Source: Corylus avellana | Taxonomy: Eukaryota; Streptophyta; Magnoliopsida; Fagales; Betulaceae | NCBI RefSeq assembly: GCF_901000735.1 | Contig: NC_081550.1 | Coordinates: 5,404,666 to 5,468,665 of the forward strand | Direction of reading: 5' to 3' | DNA length: 64,000 nucleotides | Part shown: positions 23,412 through 36,200 of the stretch, piece by piece | Position numbering within the stretch: position 1 is the stretch's first letter | How the letters are laid out: the number at the start of each line of letters is the position of its first letter | Notes under the pieces: generated by a model | Told to the model about the DNA's origin: nothing | Databases searched by the model: none | Seen by the model: the letters and a program-made list of their open reading frames with translations, nothing else | Position numbers and translations under genes: made by a program

Positions 23412-26400
23412 ATGGAGTTGGAAAGCATTCCAAAGTTTCTTGAGAACAAGACTATTTTAGTCACAGGTGCTACTGGCTTTCTAGCAAAAGGTACGTACCT
23501 ATACCTTTAGCTCTCTCTTTCTTTCAGTGTGTACTGTATGTGTTCTGAGAGATGATTATATTTGCTTTTGTATCCATCCACGCAGCTTTTGTGGAGAAAA
23601 TACTGCGAGTGCAACCAGATATCAAAAGGCTTTATCTTCTCATAAGAGCTTCAGATCTTGCATCTGCCACACAACGTTTGCATAATGAGGTATTCATCGT
23701 TAATTGCTTACATATTTGACACATATATTTTCAAGCTGTGATTAGCTTAAATTTTTAAAAGAAAAGGTCAAAACGCTTGCATACTAAGGCGTCCTACATA
23801 ACCGCTTACATATTTGACATATATTCAAGTTACCATTAACTTAAGCTTTTAATATAAATCGTCAAAACGCTTGCATAATGAGGCATCCTACATAACCGCT
23901 TACATATTTGACATATATTCAAGCTACGATTAGCTTAAGCTTTTAATATAAATGGTCAAAATGCTTGCATAATGAGGCATATATCCTACACAGGCGTGGA
24001 ACTATATATCCTGGGCTTGGGGGTCCCCATCCCCCATGCCAAGGGGTGGTGCAAAAAAAATTAAAATACCTTTAAAAATTAACTTTTACCTTTTAAAAAT
24101 TTTAAAAAAATTTTGCCCCTCAAACTAAATATTTTAGTTTTCCCCCTGATCCTACATAACTGTGGACATATTTGATATATTTTCAAGTTGTAATCGACTT
24201 AAGTTTTTGAAATAAATTGTTATTTAATATATATAACAATCTCTAACCGATGTATGAGCCCATTACTCTTAATTATAACCCCTCTTTGGCATTATTGATT
24301 GGTATCATGCACCTTCGTCCTTACCCTAGCTATATGCGAGGGCGATCTACCATGCATGCTGTAGAGTCCCACTCCAACTACGAAAAAGACTAGCCTTATC
24401 TACCATATTACACATCCTCAGTAACTCTGATACCACCCAGAATATTAACGTACACTTTGAAAATCTTCAAGTGAGATCATAATATATGTTGAAATAATAT
24501 CCGGCCAACAAAACAAAACTTATGGACAGTTTTTTTGTTTTGTCGTGAGCTTTCATTACGTCTTTTGAAGATCTGATGAATCTACTTTTGTTTTCTTTCG
24601 ATAATTGTTTCACAGGTCATTGGAAAGGATTTATTTAGGGTTGTCCGGGAGAAGTGGGGTCCAAATCTAGACTCCTTTATATCTGAAAAGGTTATTGCAG
24701 TCCCCGGTGACGTCTCTAATGAAAACTTGGGAGTCAAAGATTCTGATCTAAGAAATAATATGTGGAATGAAATAGACATCATCCTAAATTCTGCCGCTAC
24801 CACAACGTTTGATGAAAGGTAGTAATCAACAAGCATTGTGCATGGTATTAATTTAAAATAAGAATATTAGAATTTATAGAATATTCTACGAGCTAGCATG
24901 CATGCTCGAATTATAAACTACTATCACTTTTGGCGTCCAGAATAGGTCTTAAAATGTATTTATTTAATTTAGTTTTGATAAATATGTTTATGATTAGATT
25001 GATTGAATTAGTTGAATCGGTCGGTCACTTTTTCAGTTCACTTAATTACCAATTTCAATTTTTAAAATATTAGTTGTTTAATAATTACAGACATGATTTG
25101 TATTTTTTATTATTATTATTATTATTATTATTTCATTTTTCATTTTTTTAGATACGACGTCGCACTGGGCATCAATACCTTTAGCGCTTTGCATGTCATG
25201 GGCTTTGCCAGGAATTGTATCAACTTAAAAGTGCTACTCCATGTATCAACCGGTTCGTGTTTTCTTATATTGAATCTGTTGTGTAGTACTTATAAAGTCC
25301 TAATTCAATTCCGAAAATTTAAATTGATAGAAATTAAGAATAAATTTAATCATTTAAATATATTAATTTTGACATTAAAGAGTCAGGTATTTTTAATTGA
25401 TGGTGCGATGATTGATGTTATTTTTTCAGCCTATGTGTGTGGCGAAAAGAAGGGGCAAATACTAGAGAGCCCATTTGAGATGGAGGAGACGCTCAATGGG
25501 AGCTCAAGATTAGATATCAAAGCAGAGAAACAACTTGTGGACGAATACCTAGACAAACTACGAGGACAAGGTGCCACTGACAGAGCCATCACTTCCACCA
25601 TGAAAGATCTTGGAATTAAAAGGTTTTTACGATTCTAACCAAATATGATCCCTAAATCTTTAAAATGTCCGTTTATTTTATAAGTTATCCTTGAAGAAAA
25701 AGGATGATTAATTAGCTCATGTTTCATACTAGTGACAGAGACGTGATTTTAGTTCAAAAGGCTCAATATTCAAAATCAAAAATAAAAAAATAAAAAATAA
25801 AAAATAAAAAATAAAAAAAATAAAAAATAAAAAATTAAAGAAGATAAATAACGAAATTTTTAATACAGTTGTCAAGTACCATTTGAATCCTGGTCCGAGA
25901 CTTCTTATGAAATTTTTTGGCCCCAATGAATGGTTGAGGGCAACCAGAGGTGGAGGGGAACTTCTAATGGGGGTAAAAGAAAATTGGGGGCTAAGAGGGG
26001 GTGAGGGAGGAGGCACTTCTTTGTGCAATAGATTGTCCTAAAGAAAGACATGATAATGATTAATCAATTAAGATTCAAGCATTGCGGTAGAAGGCATTGG
26101 TTAGGAAACCTCTTAGAAATTAAGTCTTTGTAATTCTACTTCAACTATAGGCATCACAACTGATGATGCTGAAGTTTGCATGACCAATTCCACACCAAGT
26201 AGTGTTCCTGAAAGCATAGAGAAAAATGGCATAGAAACCTGCTAGGGTGAGCCAACGGGAATACCTCCCATTTCTAAGTTACCTGAGAACTTAGAAAAAA
26301 CCATTCTTCCCCAAAAGGAAGATTTCGGAAGCTATTAGTATATGTTTTTGAATGAAGGAATGGAGTGCTTACTTTCCCTTTTGAATCATGTTCCCTCCAG

Positions 26401-29400
26401 TAGGTCATTCCTCCCTCGTACGACCCTACCATGTGTCGCCTTGCTATTGGGTTGCATGTTGTTTGTCCATGAATCTAGGTCATCGACTCCAGCAATGAGT
26501 GTCCCTGATAACCCTTCTTTTGTCACGGATTCGGTGGCATTGAATGCCAACTACCCTAGTGATGGGAAGAGAGTAATCCTCCAATACCATCTTTGACATG
26601 GTTTTTCAACAAACCTGCTGACACATTGAGGCTTGAATTATTTTAGTTGAGGGGTGTGATTGGGAACTTCGCAACCAAGTGTGATTCTTATGCAGCAGCC
26701 AAAATGACGTTGTTGGGCCAATCTGAGCCTAGGCTGGTCAGCATCGGAAATGGGCTGCCTAAAAGTGTAGCCGAAAGAGATAAAAGATCTGATTTTTTAT
26801 CTCAAAATTTTGTGATGTCAAGATTGGAGTTTCACGTCAAAACGGGATGTTAGGGTTTCATTGCTAACTTTCTAACATTTGATAGCTTTTGGTAGGCAAT
26901 GTCAAGACGTCCTTCTGACGTGGCAAGGCAGAAACTCTCTATGGCTTTACGTCAAGCACGTCATTTTCACATGATCTTGACGTGCTTTTGAAGTTGCAAG
27001 GCGCGCAGTGAGCTCTTTGTAGCTTCATGTCATGTCCACGGCTTGACGTCCTTCTAACCTTTCAAGGCAGTGAACTCTTTGTGGCTCTGTGTCCTGTCCA
27101 CTTATTGACGTCCTTCTAATGGCAAGAATAAAAACACCAAAAAACCTATCTTTTTTACACTAGAAACTTGAGAGATAAAAAAGATCTATAATTAAGACTT
27201 TGGACACCAACTGAGCCAAATTTCTAAACCCTAACAATTACTATGTACATAATTAAGTATTTTAGTAACTCTTACCAAAATGCCCCGGCCAAAGATTGAG
27301 GATAATTACTCTAATAAATCTATACCAAGGGAAATTATATGATGCACTGAAGGACTTGGATTCCTTTTTGAGATTGATGTTCTTACGATGCTAGATGTGA
27401 TTATCCAATGCACCGATAATATAACCACAATTTTTACTACATTAATAGTCTCACTATTAAATGCATCAAAGTGATATCCACTTTATATCTAAGTTCACAA
27501 TCCTCTTAGGATTTATAATCAATATCAAAAGAAGTTTGGGAGTTACAATCATTCCTTTCAACAGTGTTTTAAAAGAATGACAACTCCCGTAATCCGTTCG
27601 TATCAATCTAAAGTCACTACTTCATTTGCTCAAGATAGATTGTCATGATTGATGTGTTACAATCTTCGCAAATGAAATACCTAATTTCATTACCGACCAC
27701 AAGATTCATGGTTGAAGACCTTATGTGTAGTAATTCATTACTCGCACTATAAACCATATTCAATTCAATTCATGGATCATTGACATGTACATGATAAATA
27801 ATTAATAAAGATAAACGTGTAAATATGTTGCACGCCATATTCTCATTTAAATAAATAAGTGAATAACAACTTTATTAGATAAACTAAAATGTCTTAAAAA
27901 CAATTATTGGAGTTTATGGCACTATCCCTAACATAGATGAAATAATATTAACTTGAAACCTTATTGCCAATTATGTAGTAATAATAGTTTTGATCACTTG
28001 ATTTTGTTCTTTTTGTTTTAATTTTATTAACTACAAGGGCAAGACTATATGGATGGCCAAACACCTATGTCTACACAAAGGCAATGGGGGAGATGCTTTT
28101 AGGACGCTTTCGAGAGAACCTGCCTCTTGTTATCATACGACCCACCATGGTATCCAGTACTTACAAAGAGCCATTTTCTGGTTGGATTGAAGGCGTGAGG
28201 TACGTACTAACATATAGTTTGGCATAGAATTAATTATGAGATAAGATCTAATCTCGTTTGTAAATCAAGAAGAGTATATCAATAATAATAATAATAATAA
28301 AAAGAATCGTTTTGTTATTTATTTTTTCATAATTAATTCATGCTTTGTTTACTTGATACAGAACCATTGACGGCGTAGTTTCTGCCTATGGTAAAGGAAA
28401 ATTGCAATGTTTTCTTGGCCATCATGAGACAATCTTTGATATAGTGAGTTACAATCATTCTTCACTTTCTATGAAGGTATACACACATATATTTTGTTTA
28501 GTAAGCTTTCATAATTGAACTTGGAAACTCATGCGCGCAGATACCGGCAGACATGGTGGTAAATTGTATGATTGTGGCCATGGTGGCTTATGCAAATCAG
28601 TCTTCTGAGATCATCCTTCATGTTGGGTCTTCTTGGAGAAATCCAATAAAATTTTCTAGTTTTAGAAATGTCGTCGTTCGGTACTTTGCTGAGAATCCGT
28701 TGGTTAGTAAAAATGGAAAATCAATCAGCGTTGGAAAGGTGACAGTTTTGAGCAGTATGGCTAGTTTTCGTGCGTACATGGCTATTCGGTATATAATACC
28801 ACTCAAGGTTTGTCTAAGTCTAACCAATAACCAAAATTATGTACAAAAATGAAAGCTTTGGTTTATTTGGCTCTTGTTTACAGTTACAGTTTTCTACTTT
28901 ATATTTACAAAAACAAAAGCAGTGTAAATGTATTGGGAAAACAACTTATTTATACAAGCCCACCAAAGTGAAATGATTTGTTTTCAGCCTCTTTCCAGCT
29001 TAAACAAAAACTATTGAAAAATATCATAATTTAACAACTCCTGATAGTAGGGCTAGGCATGGTAACTTTCTATGTCAAGGGAAAATACTTTTATTTTTAC
29101 TTATTTTTGTTTAGAAAAATGTGGAAAGACCCTATTCTTGGAATCGCACTGTAGCAAACTTTCTATTGCAGTCCATTTGGCTTTTGAGAAAGTGACTAAT
29201 CAAAGGAGTTTTAAGATCATAAGTAGTCTCCTCTTACTTCTAGGTATTTCAAATAGCGAATGCTGTGATTTGCCAGCACTATCAGGATTTGATTATTGAT
29301 CTTAATCGGAAGATGAAGTCAGTGATGCGATTGGCTGAACTTTATGAACCATATGTGTTTTTTACGAGCAGGTATTTATGAATTATTTTGGTGCTCAAAT

Positions 29401-29615
29401 AATTGACCAATGGTTATATCGTTGTATCAATGAGAATAATCTTTTCATTTCCATATAGATTTGACGACTCCAATACAGAAAAGCTTCGACTGGCTACAAG
29501 TGAGAGTGGTGTTGATTCACAATTGTTTGGCTTTGATCCGAAGTGCATTGACTGGAAAGACTACCTTATGAATACTCATATTCCTGGCCTTAGAAAGTAT
29601 GCATTAAAATTATAA
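23412..29615 (+). CDS. FAR: Alcohol-forming fatty acyl-CoA reductase, FAR-B (10 exons, 491 aa)
   Basis: This is a tandem paralogue of FAR-A with the same reaction and domain order. Exons are 23412-23490, 23586-23689, 24616-24818, 25152-25252, 25430-25622, 28038-28199, 28362-28443, 28541-28807, 29244-29371 and 29459-29615. Every exon has the same length as in FAR-A, all borders are GT..AG and the frame is open. TGATGFL is at residues 18-24 and YVYTK at 237-241. Notable differences from FAR-A include S140 in place of G140 (INTFSAL versus INTFGAV), which lies in a glycine position usually kept in the family, and many charge changes in exon 5. Intron 5 is about 2.4 kb and holds a reversed copia LTR. 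The gene looks functional. Whether A and B differ in tissue or chain length cannot be told from sequence. Confidence 0.93.
25623..27329. other. First part of intron 5 of FAR-B
   Basis: No credible gene. About 25740-26030 is a GGGGGTGAGGG-type AT/GC mosaic resembling a decayed DNA element. About 26150-27150 has short open frames without recognisable domains and repeats the word TTGACGTCCTTCTAA near 27040 and 27105. It may be internal sequence of the same retroelement as the LTR that follows. Confidence 0.35.
27330..27933 (-). mobile_element. Ty1-copia-type LTR, reversed, in intron 5 of FAR-B
   Basis: Read on the minus strand it starts TGTTAGGGATAGTGCCATAA at 27933, the typical opening of a widespread plant copia LTR family. 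It ends near 27330, followed by TTGGTATAG, a decayed primer-site-like word. It lacks adjoining gag or pol, so it is a solo LTR or the remnant of a deleted element. Confidence 0.5.
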
Positions 29616-31147
29616 CTTGAAGGATTGTATGTTTTTATTACGAATGACGTATTGTGCTTTTTAGGAATTTTCTTTTATTAATAAGGCAGCATCCTAGCTT
29701 CTATATTTGTCTTTTTGTTTCAGAAACTTTCTTGAAGTGTATTAATTAATTATTGTTGTGTATAATAAATGAATTAAGCTTTCTTGAAGTATCATAACAT
29801 AGATAGACCACCAAATGTCGTAGTTAAAGACCAGTAATCAAAATCATTTTTTGATTTTTTGTTAGATTAGTTTTAAATAATTTTAAGATTTTTTTTTTTT
29901 AAATAAAATAAAATTATGAAGGGTGTTTTTCAGTGGACATGGAATTTTTTGTAATTTAAAGGGACATTGACATGATTTGTAGTTTAGGAAGGACAACGAC
30001 AAGGATGCGGTAATTTGAAAGGAGTATCTGTGCTTTTTCCTAAATAATTTCTTAAAATATTTAGGATCTAAGGGTTTGTAAAGTAATAATTGCCACTTGT
30101 TTAGGCGGGGTGTTACAATCCCTGGTGTGGTTAATTGGGATATAATCTCATTCTCGGATAAGTTATCCTTGAAATCCCCAAAGAGATATTAGTCACCTCA
30201 ATCAAATCGAATAACCTTTATATGTATTTACCTAATTGCTTTTCAGCCTTAACTCGAAACTCTTTAAACCTTACGAAGATTTCAGATTTGTGCTGCATTA
30301 AGTATTCATAACCATAAATAGAGTATTCATTAGTGAGAACGATCAAATACTTATAACCTTTCTCATGCCTGGACACTCGTAACCACATTCATTGACTTAA
30401 TTGGTTTGTATTTTGTGTGGGCAATTGTGGAAAGGCAGTCAGTTGATGTTACAAACATATCGATTATTGAGGAGTTGGACTGTTGAGACCTTGCAACATG
30501 TAAGTGTTGATTGTTGATGGATACCCGCAACTAATAACATAAATATATCGATACGATTATCTCTTTTTGGATGGATATACCCACAATTAATAATAAAAAT
30601 AAGAGTACGTAATTCTAAAAGTTTCTCTTGTAACATTATAATAATCTTACTCTTAGTTATTGATTGTAGTTAAGACTTTGGTACATCTTGTATTAGAGAA
30701 AACTAAAAAAGAAAAAACATATTAAAAAAAGAGAAATGATAAATGTACAATTTTTTGGCACAACTTTGACAAAACTTTTTTTTTTATGTGATCATTTTTT
30801 TTTAAACAAAATAAAAAATAAAACAAATTTCTTAAGTAATAACATCCTATGTGGTCATTTTTTTATTTGATATTTTTTTTTTTAAAAAAAAATGGTATTT
30901 TTCCTCATAATAATGATCTTTTTTTTAAATGACTATTTCTATGAAGAAAAATACCATTTTTTATATATAAAAAATAACAAATAAAAAAAGACCGCATTTG
31001 ATGATATTGCTTCAAAAAAATGCAACTGGAAAGAAAAGTTCATACTTTTCTGCTTTTCTATTCGGCTGCTATTGTAGTAAGATGTCCAAAGTCAACCACC
31101 CTTTTTGCTTAATCGTAACCTACAATACATTTTTTTTTTTTTTTTTA
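29616..31147. other. 3' flank of FAR-B and intergenic spacer
   Basis: No gene is seen. The first 150 bases are colinear with the other FAR 3' flanks, and AATAAA at 29764-29769 is a plausible polyadenylation element. The rest is AT-rich, with poly-A/T tracts around 30780-30980. Confidence 0.5.
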
Positions 31148-32186
31148 GGCTTTGTTCACTTCGATTAAAATGGTTTTCTGAAAATGATTTTTGTATTTTA
31201 TGGTGTTTACTACGACGTAAAATAGTGGTCAATGGAAAATATTTTCCTCTTGACCGAAATTTTTTTTTTAATTTTCGAAAAATGGTATACGGTTTTGAAA
31301 ACCATAAACCATTTTTTGACTTTGAACATCTCATTCTCAAATCGATCGACCCTGCCAAGATCCACCCAGGACCTCGCTGGGACTTGCTCGGGACCCGCCC
31401 AAAACTTGGTTGGGACTCACCTAGGACCTGCCCGGGATCCTGTCAGGACCTGCCCAGGACCCGACCGGACCTGAACGGGACTCGTGCGAACCTACCCAAG
31501 ACCTGCTCGAGACTAGACCGGAACTCGCCCAAGACCCAACCGGAACTTGCCCAAGACTTGCCCAGGACCTCGCCGGGACCTGCTCGAGACCCGCCCAAGA
31601 CTTGACCGGGACCCGCCTAGGACTTGACCGGGATCTGCTTAGGACCCGGTCGGGACTTGACCAAGACCCGCCCGAGACCTGCCCAGGACTCGCTTGGGAT
31701 TTGATCGGGACTCGCCTTGGACCCCACTGGGGCCTGATCGGGAACCACCCAGGACCCGACTGGACCTGCTCGAGACTCACCCAGGACCTCGCCGGGAACT
31801 GCCTGGAACTCGCCTAGGACCCGCCGGGACTTGACCAGGACTCGCCCAAGACCCGCTCAGGACTCATCGATCGGAGAATAATTTCGGCGGAAAACATTTT
31901 CCTTAAAAATGATTTCTTAAAAAACATTTTTAAGTATTTGGCATGTAGGGAAAATCAGGCGGGTCCCGGTCGTCGGAATACATTTTCAGCAAAAGACATT
32001 TTCCAGTATTTGGTGTGTATGCAAAATCATATTAACACTAAATTACGAAGATGTGCCTATCGGGTCTTGGGCGGGTCTTGCTAGGGTTCGGGTGAGTTGC
32101 AGTGGGGTCCTTGCGGGACTTGGTTCAGACACCTCTAAGACTTGGTCAGGACATTTTCATAATTTAAAAAATTTAATATGATTTAA

Positions 32187-32233
<47 letters not shown>

Positions 32234-32336
32234 GATTTTTGGTGCAACACTGTAAAAATATTTTCGGCGGGGAAAATAACTTTCCTGAAAATATTTTCTC
32301 ACCGAGACCATTTTACGTCGAAGTAAATGGGGTCTT
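31148..32336. mobile_element. Inverted-repeat element with internal minisatellite (copy 1)
   Basis: The left end, GGCTTTGTTCACTTCGATTA, and the right end read in reverse, GACCCCATTTACTTCGACGT, are imperfect terminal inverted repeats. Inside both ends lie GAAAATGATT/GAAAATATTTTC words. The centre is a GC-rich minisatellite at 31355-31865, and a short stretch of the same motif in reverse orientation lies at 32050-32150. There is a (TA)n tract at 32190-32228. No transposase is present. A second, truncated copy lies at 55134-55708. The superfamily is not certain. Confidence 0.55.
31355..31865 (+). repeat. 11-12 bp GC-rich minisatellite
   Basis: About 40-45 degenerate units of the type GGACYTGCCYRG. 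Because the unit is near a multiple of three and lacks stop words, three long open frames result on the two strands (for example 31105-31605 plus and 31421-31780 minus). These are artefacts of the repeat. Confidence 0.8.
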
Positions 32337-32420
32337 AATCTAAAAAAAAAAATGTACATCCCTATTGCCTGCCCCGGTTAAAAGGTATATTTTTTTTACA
32401 TACTTGTGGCTCCGCCACTG
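32337..32420. mobile_element. Right end of a hAT-like element abutting FAR-C
   Basis: TGGCTCCGCCACTG at 32407-32420 is the inverse of the hAT end CAGTGGCGGAGCCA. FAR-derived intron sequence starts right after it (GCGAGGGCGATCTAC, compare 24337). The left end of the element is not seen. Confidence 0.45.
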
Positions 32421-33226
32421 AGACTGCGAGGGCGATCTACAATGTGTGGAGTCCCACACCGACTACCAAAAAGACTACTCTTATTTACCTTATTACACAC
32501 CGTCAATAACTCTAATACCACCAGAATATTCAAACTTTGAAAATCTTAAGTGAGATCATAATTATATATGTTGAAATATTATCCGGCCAACAAAACTAAA
32601 CTTACGGGTTTGAATTCATATATGCTATATTAACTACTCACATGTACCGACATATTTATAAGTGGGAGGTAACATTAATCTACATGCATACTCAGTATCG
32701 GTTTTTACATGTCATTAAAATGATTTTTTTTTTTTTTTAATCTTGGAACGACCTCTTAATTTTTTCAAAAGCAAATATCAGGAGGAAATTAAATATTTTG
32801 ATTAGGTCTTTTGATGTATGATGAATCTACTTTTGTTTTTGTTTATAACTTTTAATAATTGTTTCACAGGTAATTGGAAAGGATTTATTTAGAGTTGTCC
32901 GGAAGACGTGGAGTGCAAATCTAGAGTCCTCTATATCTAAAAAGGTGATCGCTATTCCGGGCGACGTCTCTGATGAGAATTTGGCAGTTAAAGATTCTAA
33001 TCTAAGAAAGGATATGTGGAAAGAAATAGACATCAGCCTAAATTCTGCAGCTACCACAACCTTTGATGAAAGGTAGTGAACAACATGCATTGCAGTATTT
33101 TAATTCTTTGAGTAATGCTATTCAATAGACTCTTATATTACTGCCATATAATTATGATGATGTGGTAGTTTTTTTTTTAAAAAAAGAATGCTCTTCATTC
33201 ATACAGCTGGATAACGGGACAACGCC

Positions 33227-36200
33227 CTACAAAGATAGAGCTAATTGCTCTAAAATAACGACATCAAAAATACAATGAGGTATCTCCTCAAGCCAAACAT
33301 GATCTGTAGATATACTTATTGCGTTTTGGGCTAGACCATGGGCCGCTGCATTGGCCTCTCGTTTTACATGTTGAACTTTCCAACTACGGAGAGACCCCAA
33401 AACCAGACGTGTATCTTCTATGATCTGGCCGTACCTCAACCAGTTGGGGTTCGAATCGTTAAGTGCCTTCACCACAAGAAGAGAATCCCCCTCAAGGATG
33501 ATGTCTTGAGCCCCAACTTCTCTGCAAAATTCCACTGCACAGAGAGCAGCTAATGCTTTTGCTGATACCGTATCATATACTGCCGTGATGGGCTTGCTAA
33601 GACCTGCAATCACATTGCCCTTCTCGTCACGGATTAGTGCCCCTACTCCCATCCGCTTCTCCTTCATAGCAATGGCTACATCCTAGTTTACTTTAAAAAA
33701 ACCCATGGAGGGAGGTTCCCATTTTGGCTTTGGTATCGTAGAGGTAGCTGTCTCTTCTAAGGGCTTGGTGTTTGCTTTATGGAATTGTTGTAGAGATGAC
33801 ACAGCATCAGCAGCTACCACGTTAGGGTGAATTAATGGGCCCCCGTGGACCACCCCGTTTCGTCTCTTCCAAATCCCCTTGGCAATTGTTGCAAAAAGTT
33901 CCAGATCCTTCTCTTGCAGCAAGTCTGCCATGTTCTCCACTACTTCCATGGAGCATCTACCTCTAGACCCCCTTTTTTGTAGTTTCCTGCCACTTACACT
34001 CCAAACATCCTGGGAGGAAGTGCACTCCCAAAGAATATGAAGAGTAGTCTCCGAGCTCCTACAGCAGAAAATACATTGGTCATCGGATAGAACTTTACGC
34101 TTCTTTAAATTCGACTTGGTGGGTAGAATATTCTTGCATGCCCTCCATAAAAACATCTTGGTTGAGTTCGGGGTCTTCATCTTCCAAATCTTTTTCCAGA
34201 TTGTGTGTACTGTCGCCCCTTGGGAGCTTTCCCCCCTCATTCGTTCACGTCGTTCATTTTCCAGGTGGTAAGCACTTCTAACCGAGAATTCACCAGTAGG
34301 TGTTGCGCGCCAAATGAGTTTGTCCTCCCCGTTATATCTGCTTAGAGGAATATAACAAATAACAACTGCCTCTTCTTCGCTAAAATTTTGTATGATGAGA
34401 GATTTGTTCCATTTCACTAGATTCCCCCCTAACAGATCAGCCACCATGACTTCAGGACCAATATTGGGATTTGGGGACCATGATTTGTATGTAATGGGCA
34501 CAGGAACCCATTTGTCTCCTCTAACCCGAACTGTCTTGCCATTGCCAATGTGCCAGAAAATACGTTCTTCAAATAATTCTCTGCCCGCTAAAATACTTCT
34601 CCATGCGAATGAAGGTCGGTTTCCTAGCTTGGCCGACAGGAAAGACCCCTTCAGGAAATACTTTGCTTTAATAATTCTAGCAGACAGATTTTCTGGATAT
34701 TGCATGAGACGCCAACATTGTTTAGCAAGAAGTGCTTTGTTAAAACAAATTAGATCCCGGAAGCCCAACCCTCCAATATCCTTAGCCTTTCCCATTTTTT
34801 TTCCAACTCATCCAGTGAATTTTTCTGTCATTTTCCTTGTGTTCCCACCAAAACTTTTGCATCAATTGGTTCAGTTCCCTGCACAATTCTTTTGGGAGAA
34901 GAAAAATGCTCATGCTATAAGTGGGAATATATAGCTTGAACAACCGCTTTTAGAAGAACTTCCTTCCCTGCTTGAGAAAGGAATTTAGACTTCCAATCGG
35001 ATATCTGACGTTTCACCCTGTCCGTTAAATTTTTGAATTCACCAATTCGGGATTTGCCCACCAAAGCCGGTAGACCTAAATAAGTGTCAAACCTCTGCGT
35101 CTCTGGGACACTGACAAGCGCCAAAATACGCGCCCTATCATCCGGGCTGGTGTTCCGACTGAAAAAGATGGAAGTTTTGTCATTATTTAACCTTTGTCCC
35201 GATGCCTACTCATATACCTCCAACACCCCTTTTAGGTAGAGCCATTCCTGTGAAGTGGCTTTACAAAATAGGAGACTGTCGTTAGCAAAGAACAAATGGT
35301 TTAATCTCAACCCTCTAAATGAAGTAGGAACTCCCTTCAGTCTCCCAGTCAATGCCTCATATGTAAATTGAGCACTTAACACCTCTGCACATAGTAAAAA
35401 GAGATATGGGGAGAGAGGGTCACCTTGTCGGATCCCCCGAGTAGGCTTAAAGAGGCCTACAGCTGATCCGTTCACAATAACAGAGTAAGAAACAGTAGTA
35501 ACACATGTCATAATGAGATCAACCCATTTATTTGCAAACCCCATCTTTTTCATCACTTTTTCAAGGAAAACCCATTCAACCCGGTCATATGCTTTACTCA
35601 TGTCGAGTTTCACAGCCATGTACCCCACCTTCCCACACATGCGAGAATGCATAGTATGTAAGGTTTCATAAGTTGCCAATATATTATCTGAAATTAATCG
35701 ACCCGGGATGAAGGCCGATTGATTACAAGATATAATAGTTGGTAGCAAATGTTTTAAATGGTTAGCCATAACTTTTGAAAGAATCTTGTATACAACGTTA
35801 CATAGGCTTATGGGTCTAAAATCCGACACTCCCATAGAATGATTCTTTTTCGGAACCAAGGCAATATGAGTATAATTAATATCAGGATCAATGATGCCAG
35901 TAGAGAAAAAAGCCTTAATTGCCAGGATTACCTCATCACCCACTAAGCTCCAGTGGTCCTGGTAGAAAGCAGCAGGGAACCCGTCGGGCCCAGGTGACTT
36001 TAAGGGGGCCATTTGGTTCAAAGCTTGGTGGACTTCTTCTCCCGTCACTTCATGGACCAGCACCCTGTTCATCTCCTCCATGATCCTTTCGGGAATGACA
36101 TGGAGACATTCATCAGTCCCGCAAGGATCTGATGAGGAGAGGATCTCCCAAAAATACTCCACAAAAGCCCCTTCCACCTCCGCTAGTTCTTCTCGATACA

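Noticed and set aside
26342..26853. Two plus-strand frames of 84 and 68 codons inside intron 5 of FAR-B.
   Set aside because: No domain, no match in FAR-A intron 5 and no splice context; they may be retroelement debris but cannot be supported as genes.
31105..31780. Long open frames on both strands rich in Pro, Gly, Asp and Thr, looking like a repetitive protein.
   Set aside because: They coincide with the 11-12 bp minisatellite and occur in several frames at once, so they follow from the repeat and not from coding constraint.
31355..31865. Evenly spaced short repeats that could suggest a CRISPR array.
   Set aside because: The units are degenerate and contiguous without unique spacers, and the DNA is clearly plant nuclear.
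33338..34934. Plus-strand frames within 33.3-34.9 kb.
   Set aside because: They are antisense to the LINE-1 RNase H and zf-RVT domains.
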